Positions 10,975 to 22,150 are shown, counted from the first letter of the stretch. The stretch: 31,423 nt of DNA from Welwitschia mirabilis (GCA_051453625.1 JBOZIK010000001.1:124949057-124980479); one strand, 5' to 3'. The notes: a model not told the origin generated them from the sequence alone. Made by a program: numbers and translations.

Positions 10975-11160
10975 TATGTGATGCCTTTTGAGCAAATGCC
11001 TTAAAATAGCTTTTAAGGCGTTTTCCAAAGAAATGCCTTAAAAGGCCTTTTACGACATTTTTTTTAAAGAAACTCCTAACCTTTTAAGACAATGTTTTTT
11101 AAAGTGTTTTGTGAAGAAACGTCTTAAAAGAACTTAACGCATTTTTCAAAACCTTTTAAG
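10975..11160. repeat. CACTA right subterminal repeats
   Basis: Variants of AAATGCCTTAAAAG and its complement are clustered here (AAATGCCTTAAAATAGC near 10995, AAGGCGTTTTC near 11015, AAATGCCTTAAAAGGCC near 11031, ACGTCTTAAAAG near 11119, CCTTTTAAGAG near 11152). They mirror the left end, which supports the element boundaries. Confidence 0.75.
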
Positions 11161-11180
11161 AGCCTATATTTCTTGTAGTA
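11161..11180 (-). repeat. CACTA right terminal inverted repeat
   Basis: AGCCTATATTTCTTGTAGTA. Its complement, TACTACAAGAAATATAGGCT, matches the left terminus at 17 of 20 positions. The terminal C has become T, a likely inactivating change if CACTA must be exact. Confidence 0.85.
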
Positions 11181-11183
11181 GTT
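11181..11183 (+). repeat. target-site duplication GTT (right)
   Basis: GTT immediately after the right terminus equals GTT at 1399-1401. Confidence 0.7.
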
Positions 11184-12007
11184 GCACTTCCCTCATGATG
11201 ATGAACGATGTTATTAAACACCCCATTGACTAAAACTCCCATCACGCTGAGGCACATACTTCATGAGCATATGAGTACATTAATTATTTAATGATATCCT
11301 ATCAAAGTACTATAGTTGTCATAGCTGAAGAGGGATTGAATCATAGTCCAAACATGACTTTATACCTTACTAAATATGATCATTATATATTATCATCATC
11401 ACTACACTTTTGAATGGTACTTTATGGTGTTCTATGTTGAATCATGCATTTTTATATCAAGTTGCTTTATAATCTTATCAAGAAATTTTGCTAAGTTTGA
11501 ATTTTAGGCAAAAGGTTAATCTTATTCATGTTCTATTTTTTCCATTTCCTTTTTTTCTTATCTTAGTTTATGGGTTTATCTTCTCAAAGTCATTTTTCTC
11601 ACCTCTCCCAAAATAATGCTTAGGACTTTGTCATTTTATAGTCTACTTGTTATATTTTTTATCATTAGATTATTATACATTAAATCAAAATTTACCTCTT
11701 CCTTAACCATTATTTCACATGATAGTATTAATGCTCTTATTTTCTTTAATAATCTCCCTTTTTATAACCTTTTCTGTTACTTAATCTTGCAATCATGAAA
11801 TCTTATCCTACTTTACCTTTCCTTCATGACTTATGCAACTTTTCTATTATACATCAATTTCACTTATGCTTTTTCATAGATGTATTTCACATGTTATACT
11901 CTTAATTTTAAATGATATACATGTTTTGAGTTTCTTTTTGTCAATTGGCTCGCAACTTATTATTCACTTATTTTGTTAGGGACTGACAAATGCTAAGTAT
12001 GGGGCTA
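11184..12007 (+). other. probable 3' non-coding interior of the gypsy element, with polypurine-like tract
   Basis: No coding frame is supported. Near its end the sequence GGGACTGACAAATGCTAAGTATGGGG (ending 12004) recalls the CTAAGTTTGGGG polypurine tracts that plant Athila/Tat elements have just before the 3' LTR. The LTR candidate starts four bases later. If the CACTA is removed, this stretch joins 1-1401 and gives about 1.3 kb between the end of pol and the LTR, a normal distance for these elements. The join is inferred, not shown. Confidence 0.45.
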
Positions 12008-12197
12008 TGTTGTGATACCAACTTAACCTATCTAATAAACTTGTGAAGTACATTTTCAGGTCCTATTGCCAGGTTTTTCTAGGGATTTATGCAAATTCTA
12101 CAAAGCTTTCATACAGGTTAAAAGATATAATAATTTCCCAAATAAGAAGCCATTTTTAGATAATGATAAATCAAAGTAATGTGATAAAGATATATTG

Positions 12198-12357
12198 GTC
12201 ATCCTTCATGTCGTGGGGACAATAGAGGAGACAACAATAAGATAAGTATGGTCATCCTTTGTGTCATGGATGAAGATCAGGATGACAATCAGCATTTTTG
12301 ACACGTGCTAAGCATTAGTTGGCAGAAGGGGTGTCATCCTTTATGTCATGGGGATGA
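12198..12357 (+). promoter_or_regulatory. three 22-bp direct repeats in the LTR U3, with a CACGTG core
   Basis: Units of the pattern GTCATCCTTyrTGTCrTGG occur at 12198-12219, 12251-12272 and 12333-12354. The second and third are followed by GGATGAC, so each can pair with its own GTCATCC as an inverted repeat. Between units two and three lies ACACGTGC (12301-12308), a G-box/ABRE-like core. All lie 110-270 bp upstream of the TATA box, where LTR enhancers are found. Regulatory function is inferred from position only. Confidence 0.5.
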
Positions 12358-12466
12358 CATGATGGACGATAGTCAAAATTATTTGTAAACTTAATTAAAT
12401 TATTATGGAAGAGTGGATTTAACTTGTACCTCTTCATTTCACAACCTTTAGTGCCCTATCCTAACC

Positions 12467-12474
12467 TATAAATA
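12467..12474 (+). promoter_or_regulatory. TATA box of the LTR promoter
   Basis: CCTATAAATAGACCC has the form of a strong plant TATA box and lies about 60% of the way into the LTR, a usual position. Confidence 0.55.
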
Positions 12475-12765
12475 GACCCTTTTAGACCCTATTCAAAATC
12501 ATTTTTATGATCTACATTCTTGTGATGATTGAAGATTGTTAAAGGCAAGAAGATCTATCCTACTTATGAGAAGGACCAAGTTGGTGTTAGGCAGTGAATC
12601 TTTCATTGAGGAGTTATTGTAAGTGGATGTAGTTTAATTTCATTAATAAAAGTATTAATTGAATTTAAAACTTTTCAAGTGTTTTATTATTCTTCCTTAT
12701 AGCTTATCTTAATTGCAATTTAAGTAACATAAATTTATAATTGAAATAGGTTATAAGGACCAACA

Positions 12766-15234
12766 TAAGTGGCAGTAGATTAAAAGTTTAAATTATTCAT
12801 TGCCTTAGAATTGCATTCATTGCCTTACATTTCATTTCATTCAATTGCATTGCATTCCATCTTCATCTTTGCATTGTTTAATTTCATTTCCTTTAAAGCA
12901 AAATTTCAAAATATATTATTCTTATCTTTATGAAAGTAATTTTTCATATTTTCTTTTAGAAGTCTTCTCTAAGTGTATGACATTTGGGTTGATCCCACTA
13001 TAGAAATGTGTATTATGTGCAATTAAATTATTAGCTTTTCAAATGTTGCAAGTTAAATTCAATGTTTAGAACATTGGAATTAGAAGCACAAATACGCATC
13101 GCAATAATATATTTTCATAGATTACTAGAATCTCATTTTAAAAGAGTTTTAGTAACCAAAGATTCATTGGCTTCTTAAGGCTAAGCAAAAAAAGTGAAAA
13201 ATATTGGTTTTATGTAAATGCATATCTATAAATTCATAAGCTTTTTAATACTACTTGATTTGCCTCTAGTCATATTAATATTTTCAAAATCAATTATTAA
13301 AAGTTTCTCATGTTATTAATATTTAGTAAAAAAAGGCAAGTAAACTATTGAAAAAGAGATAAATCTCTATTAATTTTTGTAGCCTAGTGAATTACATCAA
13401 ACTTTTCCTTATAATGAATCCTTAATGAGATCTAGAAGTATTATATTCTTAAAATTTTCAAATTATTTTATGATTTCCTTAATAAAATTCTTAAGACTTC
13501 ATGTTTGAAGAGAGAAAGCTTTCAAACATAATATAGGATATAAATCAATCTAAATGAATTATAAGTCAATATGAATTAATCCAATATCAACAAGTTTTCA
13601 ATAAAAATGAAAGTGTAATATTGAATAAATTATCATTACACAACTATCTAAGTTCGATGAATTTTTGTCCTAAATTCTATTCCTTTAAGAATGAGGTTAA
13701 GAATCCTTACATCCATGTTATTAATATTAAAAACTTATTCATTTGATTTCTCTTGTTAAAATTTAATCTGAATGATATACCTACACTTTTTATTATGGCT
13801 ACTAAACATTAAGATGCTATGTAGGCTTATGTTTAAGAACTTATGAAGAACATGTATGCATGCATTCCTATATTTTCGCTTTTGTTATTATATTTAAAGT
13901 GTTGGATAGTTGCTAATAATAAATTCCTAAATAATAATAATTTATTACCAAGTAATCACAACATTATTGACTAGTATAAAATTTAAGATCATGGATTTTG
14001 AAATGCTAGGTAAAATATTAATAAATTTGAATAAGTAATCTAATGCATATCAAATAAAAGCTAGCTTCATCAGAGACAAATATAACTATAGTGGAATTAG
14101 TAATAATAAAGATTGAAAATAAAACTTTAGAATAAAAAAGAAAATTAAAAAAATAAAACAAAGAATATCGATTTTGAAAGAAAGACAAAACTAAAACTAA
14201 AGGTCCAATACCATAGTTTGAAAAGAGGAGATATGCGTTAGACCTCTTTAATACTGAAAAAGAATCCACATCTTATATTTAATTCAAGAAATATTAAAAA
14301 ACCTAAACAAATAAACCTTCTAAGAAATGGAATCATAAAATTGGCTCAGTAGGAGATTGAACATGTATAATTGATTGTGTGGATTTATTTTTTCTTATTA
14401 CAGTAAGTGATTAAATAATAAATATGAGAGTATCTTAGCATAGGACTTTGAAATAATAATTTATTTTATAGAGTAAATAAAGCCTTTCATGATTAAATTA
14501 TGATGGTATGTAAGAATTTAAAACTAATGGTAGGCATTAGAGTAATTTTAGTAAAAGTTTTAAATGAATCAACTTTAGTATGAATGAGATGTGTTTTATA
14601 TTTTTCTAATAAGAAAAAGTTTATCTCTAGGTACAATACTCTAAAGAAAAATATTTTGATTTTGTAATGATACTAATATACAAGAACTAAAAGTTATAAA
14701 TAAAGCAAAAACCTACCTCATAAAATAATTGAAAGGTAAGTTAATGTGATTAAATAATAGAGGATTAATATATTAAAAGGAAAAAGTTTATTAGCATTAA
14801 AGGGGTAATATACTACCATTTGATTATAAAAATGTATAATTCATGAAAGGTTTTTCTTATAAAAGTTGTTTGACATGCTAAACTTATACATATGTCATTG
14901 ATGTAAATGTGTTAACTCAAATAAATTTTTGAAAATATTAAGGTTAAAAATATAAAATTCAGGTTATGAATTCTAAGAAAGACCATGATATAACAACTTT
15001 AAAAAAAAAAATTATAGAATAAAAAGAAAGTTAAACTTTACACATTTAAACATTTTTGAATAATTTTTTATTAAAAGGTTTAGAGATAAATATCAAAATT
15101 GGAAATGTAAGAATAAATATAACTTAAGATAAAATGGATTTAAAATAAAAATTAAACTTATTAACTAAATTAAAAATAAAAATCTATATTTATAATAAAG
15201 AAAGCTTAGTTACAAAATGTAAGAAAAAAATGTA
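12766..15234. other. AT-rich DNA without recognisable gene
   Basis: Directly after the LTR there are repeats of CATTTCATT/GCATTGCATT words (about 12800-12890), as seen in some gypsy leaders. The rest is A- and T-rich, with stops in all frames. A short plus-strand stretch near 13770-13870 is weakly protein-like but unassigned. Confidence 0.45.
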
Positions 15235-15300
15235 ACTATCAGTGTTCTACAAACTGACTATTAAGGTTTTACAAAGTGACTATCGATGTTCTATAATAAA
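15235..15300 (+). repeat. 22-bp tandem repeat, three imperfect copies
   Basis: Units at 15235-15256, 15257-15278 and 15279-15300 follow ACTATCAGTGTTCTACAAA with several substitutions each. No function is visible; it lies close to the start of LINE-2. Confidence 0.7.
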
Positions 15301-15551
15301 GCTTTAGAGTTTTAAATTTTCAGGAGCTCCTTTTTATTAGGATTAGGGCTTGTCATGAGTGACTAATCTCTTTGTTCATCCCATTTTAGGAATAAGGATG
15401 TAACTAGAAATTTTTTTGTTGACTTTGTTCTTTCTATTGAAATTTTCAAATCTATTTCTAAATAATATGTTTTCATTTTATTTTTCTTTAAATAGTTGAT
15501 TTTTTTCCTCACCATATTCAAGTGTTCTCACAAGTGTAGCATGTCTTTCAT

Positions 15552-16400
15552 TTGAAAGGTGTTAAAGTTTCTGATGATAGGTATTATGGTTATAGTTTTA
15601 TTCTTATCAAAGTATTATATTTCCATATGGTTCAAAAATATTTGTCACTCAAGACTTTTCCAACTCACTCTATGATTCTAATCACTCTTTCATGGATAGT
15701 TGATTTTAATGTGTATAATCCTACTCATAATTTTATTCCTTATTATGTTAATCTTCTAATTTTCCCTTCATCTTTTCCTTCATAGCAACAAAGATTGTTA
15801 AAAGGATTAGTAATATTTTATCAAAGATTTTTTTATGTTAATGACTTCCATTTTTTGTATTTTCATGTTGAAGTTAACCTTACAACTTTGCTCACCCATA
15901 AAGTAGGCAATAAAATTTTCACCCAAAATGTAGATTTTTCTTTTCTTTCAAACTCTTTTATCTATTGCCATCATGAAGGCCATCAAATATCTACTTGTCA
16001 ATTTTTAGTTAGATAGATACAACTAAATAAACTCCAATAAAAATGCTCTACACTTATGTCCAGTTTTTAGCCACCTTGTGATGCTTTTATGTTGGATACT
16101 TCAATAGGCATTCTAGCGTTTCTTCAAAATTTATTATTCCTTCTAAGAAAACATAGGTTCCTCCATAAAGCATTGCACCTTCTAAAGAGTTATAAACTCC
16201 TCCCCCATTAGTGAATGAACAAATCCCTTATAACATTCTCTCCTTTTTCCCTCTTTAATTCCTACTTTAGGTTCTATTAAACATCTAAACAACAATGAGG
16301 GTTTTGTAAAAGTGACTACGAAGAAGTAGGTTAAGGATTCATTATCAAGAACTCAATAATTCATTCCTTTGTATTTTTCTAATCCAAATTCTCTAATATA
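15552..16400 (+). pseudogene. LINE-2 ORF1 (DUF4283-like, zinc knuckle), broken
   Basis: ORF1 of plant L1 LINEs encodes an RNA-binding protein that packages the element RNA. Two consecutive open frames (15552-15782 and 15795-16013) read like one protein split by a stop and shift. The first matches the end of a DUF4283 domain (FHMVQKYLSLKTF, then PTHNFIPYYV). The second contains EVNLTTLLTHKVGNKIF and then FIYCHHEGHQISTC, a CCHC-type knuckle retaining the second C, H and last C. Around 16295-16345 the words GFVKVTTKK resemble the basic tail typical of these ORF1 proteins. The true start is not identified because the N-terminal part is too decayed. Confidence 0.65.
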
Positions 16401-16510
16401 GATAAATAATTCTTTCATCCTCTTTTTAAATTTTATGAATTTTAACCCTTCCATTATTAATCTTTCAAGGAATGATTGAAATAAAACCCACTTGACCGTT
16501 ATATGAATAA

Positions 16511-19500
16511 TTTATCTTGGAATTTCTAGGACGTCACTAATACATTATAGATTTCATCTCTAATTTTAATATTACTTTTGAATTTATCCTTCTTTAGGAA
16601 GTTAAGATATCTTATCAAGGTCTATCCTTTTTAACACACTAGTTTCTACCTCGTTCAATAGCCCTTACTACATAACATTAACATGAGAAAAATGGGGTTA
16701 CTCTCCTTTATTCTTATCATTATAAATTCAAGATCATTCATTTTGATTTTAACTCAAAATATAGAGTTATTTAGGTAACTTTTTCTTCCTCTTTTAGCCC
16801 TTTTTAAATTTACTCAATTTATGCTATAAATGGATCTAAGAAACATTCTAGACTATGATGCAAGCTTTTTTATTTTCTTCCTTCTATTTCATGATTATTT
16901 AAAGGATGTTTTAAATGAGAAAATTTTATGATGGTAAATTTGGTAGCTTACCTTCTTCTATTTCTAACTGTAAATCCCAAAAGTAGTTTAACTTCAAAGG
17001 AAAATTTTCTTAATATACAAGGATGGTGATAATTCTACATCTATTCTTCATAGATACTATAATCTAGGATAAGCTTGTATCTTTAGTTGGCTTGATAGTT
17101 TTTTTTAATAATAAATATAATGTAATTTTTATTTTTGACAAGTTGATTCATTTGTTTTTGTTTATCATCATGCAACTTCATTTATTGCCCCATTAAATTT
17201 AGAGTTAGCATCACTAGTGATCCTTCCAAGAATAAATGTTCTCTATATTAGATTGCATGCTAGCTATTCTTTTCCTATTACTAATCAAATTATTTGATCT
17301 AATCTATAGAATGTAGAGCCTCAACCCTTAGTTTAGTTAGAATGGATTCAATGGTGACAGATGTCTACATGTCATGTTGAAATTAGGTTAGAAATTATGG
17401 TCAACAAGTAGCTTCACATGCAAAACAAAAATACAATAAAGTTTAATCTATGGTTTAGCACCTTTCTAATAAGTTTCTTCATGATTCTTTTAATTTATAG
17501 CTTCATGTTAATTTAGCTATTGTCAAATCAGTTTTTTAGAAATGGGATGTTTATAGGACAGAAAGTGCCTTAATCAAAACTTGACTTGGATGCTTAAAGA
17601 GTTAAGATAAAAATTGTAGAGACTTTTTTAAATATTTGAATAGTTCCTCTCCTATGAATTCATTAGATAAACTTTCTTTTAATGATGCTACTATTACCAA
17701 TTTAAATACTTTGCTTTCTCACTTAAAATATCATTTCACTACTTTATTCATGCTAATCTCATGGATAATTCTCTTTTTGAGGATGCCACTACTTTGTATC
17801 CTACTTTGATTACTCCCACTATGTTTTAAATGTTATAAGCTGATATTTCTTATGTAGAATTAAAATAGGATTACTTTGCAATGAGTAATGGAAAATCTCC
17901 AAGGTATCATGCATTTTTAGTTGAAGTTTTTAAGACTCATTGAGATCTTATTAATAGTGATCCTTTTAAGGTTATCAAGAGGCTAGTCACATAGGATCCT
18001 TGAGAGTACTTTCAACTAAGGAATTATTCAACTTCTTTAAAAATCAAGTGATATCACTCAAATTTTTAATTGAAGATCCATTACACTTCCTAATGTGATT
18101 TACAAGATTTGAATGAAGCACTTATTTTTTTATTTAAAGTGGATTATTTCAAATATTATCTTCCATCAATAAATATGTTTTGTTTTGAGTAGATATATTT
18201 TAAGTAATGTGGCAATAGCCTAATAAGATCTTAAATGGGTCAAGGATACTTATTAAGATATTATTTTAATTAAAATTAACTATGTTAATGCCTACCATAA
18301 AATTAAATGGAATTTTATTCTTTAGATTATGTTTAAGCTTGGTTTTAATCTAAAATTCTTATAAGTAATAAATATTTATTTATTGATGCTAATGGTAGTA
18401 CTACTTCTAATTGTGAACTTACTAATCCTTTTATATTCATTAGTATATATGGTAAGAATGTCCTTATCTCCTTATGTATTTATTATAGCAACAAATTTTA
18501 TTTCTCATCAGCTATGATATAATATTCATCGCAATGATATTAGAGGAATGATCCTTTCTAATCCTAGTTATCAAGTTTTAAATATGCATTCTATAGATGA
18601 TTCCTTATTTCTTGTTTGTAATATGACTAAAGACCTTCATCACCTTCTCTTTCAAGTGGAATAATGATGTACTATTTCTAGTTCTGCCATTAATTAGGCT
18701 AAATCCTTAGTTTACATCTTTATTAGTGATTATTAACATATTCTAGAAAAAGAGTGGACACAAAAATATGATTATGATATTATTAAGATTTTTGGAATTC
18801 CTTTTAGTTTCCAAGGTTGTCCCTCATCTCTTTGAAATCAAGTTCTTCTTTGAGTCCAAAATAAAATGAAAAAATGAAAGTCTAGATCTCTCACTTATGT
18901 GGATAAGTATTTGGTTTTCAAATACTTTCTTTCTTCCACTTATGTTTACCACTCTTCCTACTAGGATTTTTCTTACATTGCCTTCCAAAAATTTGGAAAA
19001 ATCATTTTAAAGTTTTATGTGTTCTTTCAAAGATTCTCAAAAATGCTCTCATTGAATTGCATGAAATATTGTTACTTTGCCCAATAAACAAGACAACTTA
19101 GATTTTCTGAACTCTTTCAAGCAATGGCATACTTTAGTTGCAAAATGGTTTTTGTTAATCTTGAATCCTCACATATTGTTATCCACCTTCTTTAACCTTG
19201 TTTATTATAACCTTTTCCTAAGCATACACCTTCTTAGAAGCATATTCATGCTATTAAATGGATTTTTTACCACCTAGAGCTACACTTCTGGAAATGCATG
19301 TTTTTAAAATAATTTGGAGAGCATGGTAAATCTCACATAAATAAATTAATTATAACAATATTAGACTTCATTTAAAATTACTTTCAAAAATTGTGTTCAT
19401 GGTAGTTTTCTTTTTCTCTAGCTCCTATTACCTTTACAAAGTCAGGGCTTACTACTCACTAGTTTTAAAAAGGCGTGATTTCTCTTAATTTTCTTTCTCT

Positions 19501-20240
19501 TATGGATCAATGGACATCTTGAGAATCATTTCATCATCTTTATAGTACTTTCTCTAATATGCAATTTTTTTTCTTTAAGCTCCACAAATTTCTTTTTTAG
19601 CATCTACATTTAGATGAATTTATAAAAAGGATTTTTAAGGGGCTTCACTAGAAAACTATCTCTATAATCTTTTCATATAATCCACAGTTTTCATTCGAAT
19701 TATTTCATAATTTGATAGCATTAATTAATCATTGTAATAGAGGTGGACATGAACAAAAGTTTGAGTAGTTTTGGATAATCATTTTTTGGATTCTTTATCA
19801 ACTTCATATTCTTTTCAAAATTAAACATTTCTTTGATATTTGCTTCATCATGGTTTATCTACTCGTAGACAGATTTAGTAGATTAACATCTATAACCCTC
19901 TTTGTCCTTAATGTAAAGTTATAGATGATTTTAGCCATGTCTTTGGGAACTACCCTTTTGTTAAGAATACTTGGATTTAGACATGTAATGCCTTTTATGA
20001 TATTCAATATTTTGAAGATTTGATATTCTTTGGAGCTTTACCTAATACCAATAATTACCTCAAATTTGTTTGATAGATTGTTTAGCATCTTGTCCTACAT
20101 TAGATATGGAAGTGAAGGTGCAACCTCATTTTTAAAGGAAATGTGTCCTTTCATACCGATATTTTGCCCATTAAACAAATATTTTATGCAATGTTTATTT
20201 TCAAACTTACACTTAAGTAGGGAAAATTCAATTTGAGATT
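16511..20240 (+). pseudogene. LINE-2 ORF2 (endonuclease-reverse transcriptase-zf-RVT), broken
   Basis: ORF2 of plant LINEs carries an AP-type endonuclease and the reverse transcriptase used for target-primed insertion. LSWNF at 16517 equals the LSWN.RGL start of the endonuclease, whose remainder is unreadable. At 17881 the frame gives MSNGKSPRYHAFLVEVFK, matching the M..GKSPGPDGF..EFFK block. At 18269 it gives IKINYVNAYHKIKWNF, the LDYEKAYD..NW.F catalytic block with the key aspartates replaced. At about 18450 VRMSLSPYVFI corresponds to RQGDPLSPYLF. At 18589 SIDDSLFLV stands where YADD belongs. At about 18865 KMKKWKSRSLTYVDK is the W...LS.AGR region. At about 19887-19985 NPLCP.CKVIDDFSHVFGN is zf-RVT. 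CNLIFKGN near 20120 is the usual C-terminal end. Many stops; not functional. Confidence 0.75.
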
Positions 20241-20450
20241 ATTTTTCTTATGCATATTTTAAATCTTAATTTGATGACTATATATTAGTTATGTTACTTA
20301 TGGCACAAGATGCCTAGTTTTCATCTCTACTCTGGCTTTAATTATTTTTTCTTTTTGCTTTGTAACATGTTAATATTTTAAGACCTTTGGTACCATTTTG
20401 ATGTACTCCTTTTATCTCTATGTTTATTAAACCCCTTTTCAGGGACTAAC

Positions 20451-21771
20451 ACTGTTTCCCTATAAAATGTGAGTTAGTTCTCTGTTTAATACCTAATTTG
20501 TTCACCAACTAATGAAGAACAAATCATTATGAGGAGTTATAAATCATCTAAAGAAACCTAAATATCTCTTAGAAAATTATTTTTTTATTTAAGAAAATAT
20601 GGTGATATTGATAATATACTAATAAGTAAAGGTAAAAATAACATTTAATACCTTCAAAAAGGTAAGAAGTATAACATCTTAAAATAACTTTTATTAGATA
20701 TATGAGATATATAAAGGTATGAAAACTGATGTACACTACATTAATACTTATTATCTAAAATTACCAAGAGTTATATACAACCATTAATCCAAATTATGTT
20801 AAAATCTATTTAATTAAGTTATTAATTATTTTTAATTATGATTTAAATCTCATCAAATGTTAAATATTACTTTTTATTAAAACTTTTTAATTCTCAAACT
20901 AAAATCATAGAAAATCTTTTTTTGAACTTAATAATAATTTATTTATGTATTATTTTAATCTTCACATCATATCATATTTAACCATACCTTGTAATATTAC
21001 AAGAAATGTGTGATCCTAATAAATAAAAATATAATAAAATTAAAATAAAAAATGATTAATAATAAAAGATGAGGTAACATAACTAACTCTTTAGTTGTAT
21101 ATATTATAAATATTAGTTAGGTAAGTTAAACAAAAGAAGTTTTAAATAACATGGTCAGGGAGGAAAGAAGGTAATTTAATCTATGCAACTAGCTAGAACA
21201 ATATTACAAAACCTATAGAAATAAAGGAATGGAGAATATATATTATTAAAGATACAATATTAACTATCTGAACTAAAATTTTAGCTGGTCTAGAGTAAGA
21301 GGAAAAGATGCCATGAATAGATATAATAAGAAGAAAGTATAGACTATGAAACCTTAAAAAAGGGATTTTTGAAGGAAATGTGTAAAGGAAGGGAAATTTT
21401 AGAGGAACTAATAAATTGGAAGATTGATGAGATCAAAATATTATTTGAGCATCTAAAATGTTTAAGGAATATTCTCCAAAGTATTAAACATGGTTAACAT
21501 ATTAAGAAGATAACTCTTAAGACATTAAAAAGATAGGATGAAAATTTATTTTCAAAGCCAATTAGTCTAGCATGGGGAACTTGAGATTGATAAGTTAATA
21601 AATGAGCTAAAAAATTTAATAGAAAACACACAATTAAATAGAAAATATAGCCCATAGATGAAACAAGTGAAAGATGGCAAAATAATAATAAAGAAATTAA
21701 TAATTACAAAATGCAGTAGTAATTGTTTAAGTGAATAGAAGTGGAAAGGTAATATAATAAGAAAGTACACC
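20451..21771. other. AT-rich DNA, no gene recognised
   Basis: Base composition shifts here from T-rich to A-rich on the plus strand. The later part could be the decayed ORF2 of the LINE whose zf-RVT follows at 21772, but no motif supports that. The minus-strand open frame at 21567-21848 is an A/T artefact over that zf-RVT. Confidence 0.45.
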
Positions 21772-22150
21772 ATCTTAATATGGCTAATTAATAATGATAT
21801 GATACTAACTAGAGTGGAATTAAAGAAGTGAGAAACATGTGTCAACATGATATGCTCTGCTTGTGGTAATGCAGATGAAACAACTCAACTCTTTTACTTG
21901 TATCCTCTAGTTGTAAAAGTGTGGAAGGAGTTATTTTACACTCAAATGTCTTGAGAGGACATTAAATGCATGATGGAATAATTTATTAATATCAATCTAT
22001 AGTCATAGGATAGCTATGAAGGAAAGAAAAAAATCTTTAGCCATTGAAGTTTGTGTATATTACAATGAAAACTTAGCCCTACCAAAAGCTAAATAATATG
22101 GAAAAGTCTAAACAACATAGAACTCATTGGTATTTTATTAGAGATTTAAA
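21772..22150 (+). pseudogene. LINE-3: zf-RVT and C-terminal remnant of another LINE ORF2
   Basis: One plus frame reads IWLINNDMILTRVELKK and then CVNMICSACGNADETTQLFY and PLVVKVWKEL. This matches the zf-RVT layout W.....LLTRD.L.KRG, C..C....ET..HLF..CP....VW, with two intact C-x2-C cysteines (CSAC). A further stretch to about 22150 (SLCILQ, then LSPTKSXIIW) may be the C-terminal end. The domain marks the 3' portion of a LINE distinct from LINE-2, whose own zf-RVT lies at 19855-19990. Upstream domains are not recognisable, so the copy is 5'-truncated or decayed. Confidence 0.65.

Larger units (their letters stand above)
1402..11180. mobile_element. CACTA (En/Spm) class DNA transposon, degenerate, about 9.8 kb
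   Basis: The left end is CACTACAAGATATCTAGGCT. The right end, read on the other strand, is TACTACAAGAAATATAGGCT, so 17 of 20 terminal bases match. The outermost base of the right end is changed (T where C is expected). GTT flanks both ends as a 3-bp target duplication. Just inside each end, roughly 150-200 bases are packed with variants of AAATGCCTTAAAAG in both orientations, as expected of CACTA subterminal transposase-binding repeats. The interior contains two assembly gaps and no open frame that I recognise as TNP2/transposase_21 or TNPA. It is either a decayed autonomous copy or a non-autonomous one with foreign filler. Orientation cannot be set without a transposase gene. Confidence 0.85.
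12008..12765 (+). repeat. candidate gypsy LTR, 758 bp
   Basis: The segment begins TGTTG and ends CAACA, a perfect 5-bp terminal inverted repeat of the TG...CA type. A polypurine-like tract lies directly to its left. A TATA box at 12467-12474 precedes a plausible R/U5 region, with AATAAAAG near 12642 as a possible polyadenylation signal. Three 22-bp repeats stand upstream of the TATA box. No second LTR copy is in the window, and the flanks (GGCTA on the left, TAAGT on the right) show no 5-bp duplication. That argues against a solo LTR and fits a 3' LTR whose partner lies before base 1. The AAGTGGCAGTAG just after it could be a decayed primer-binding site, which would make it a 5' LTR instead. 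Confidence 0.55.
15540..20450 (+). mobile_element. LINE-2: nearly full-length, heavily decayed L1-type LINE
   Basis: All LINE landmarks occur once, in order, on plus: ORF1 with DUF4283-like region and zinc knuckle (15552-16016), ORF1 tail (about 16300), endonuclease start (16511), RT core (17850-18620), thumb/connection (18790-18990), zf-RVT (19855-19990) and ORF2 C-terminus (about 20060-20130). A T-rich 3' UTR with ATGTACTCC and TATTAAA words follows at about 20398-20440. The 5' end is not sharply defined. The sense strand is strongly T-rich, unlike copies A-C, and stops and frameshifts are very frequent, so this is older than A-C. Target duplications were not found. Confidence 0.75.

Noticed and set aside
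12766-12785. Primer-binding site right of the LTR (AAGTGGCAGTAG)
   Set aside because: Only TGG and scattered bases agree with initiator-Met or Asp primer sites, so it is too weak to call; mentioned only as an alternative for LTR polarity.
14018-14269. Minus-strand 83-codon Phe/Ile-rich frame
   Set aside because: Low-complexity product of AT-rich DNA without supporting motifs.
21567-21848. Minus-strand 93-codon, Phe/Ile/Leu-rich frame that looks like membrane segments
   Set aside because: Hydrophobicity comes from A-rich plus-strand DNA, and it overlaps the plus-strand zf-RVT of LINE-3.
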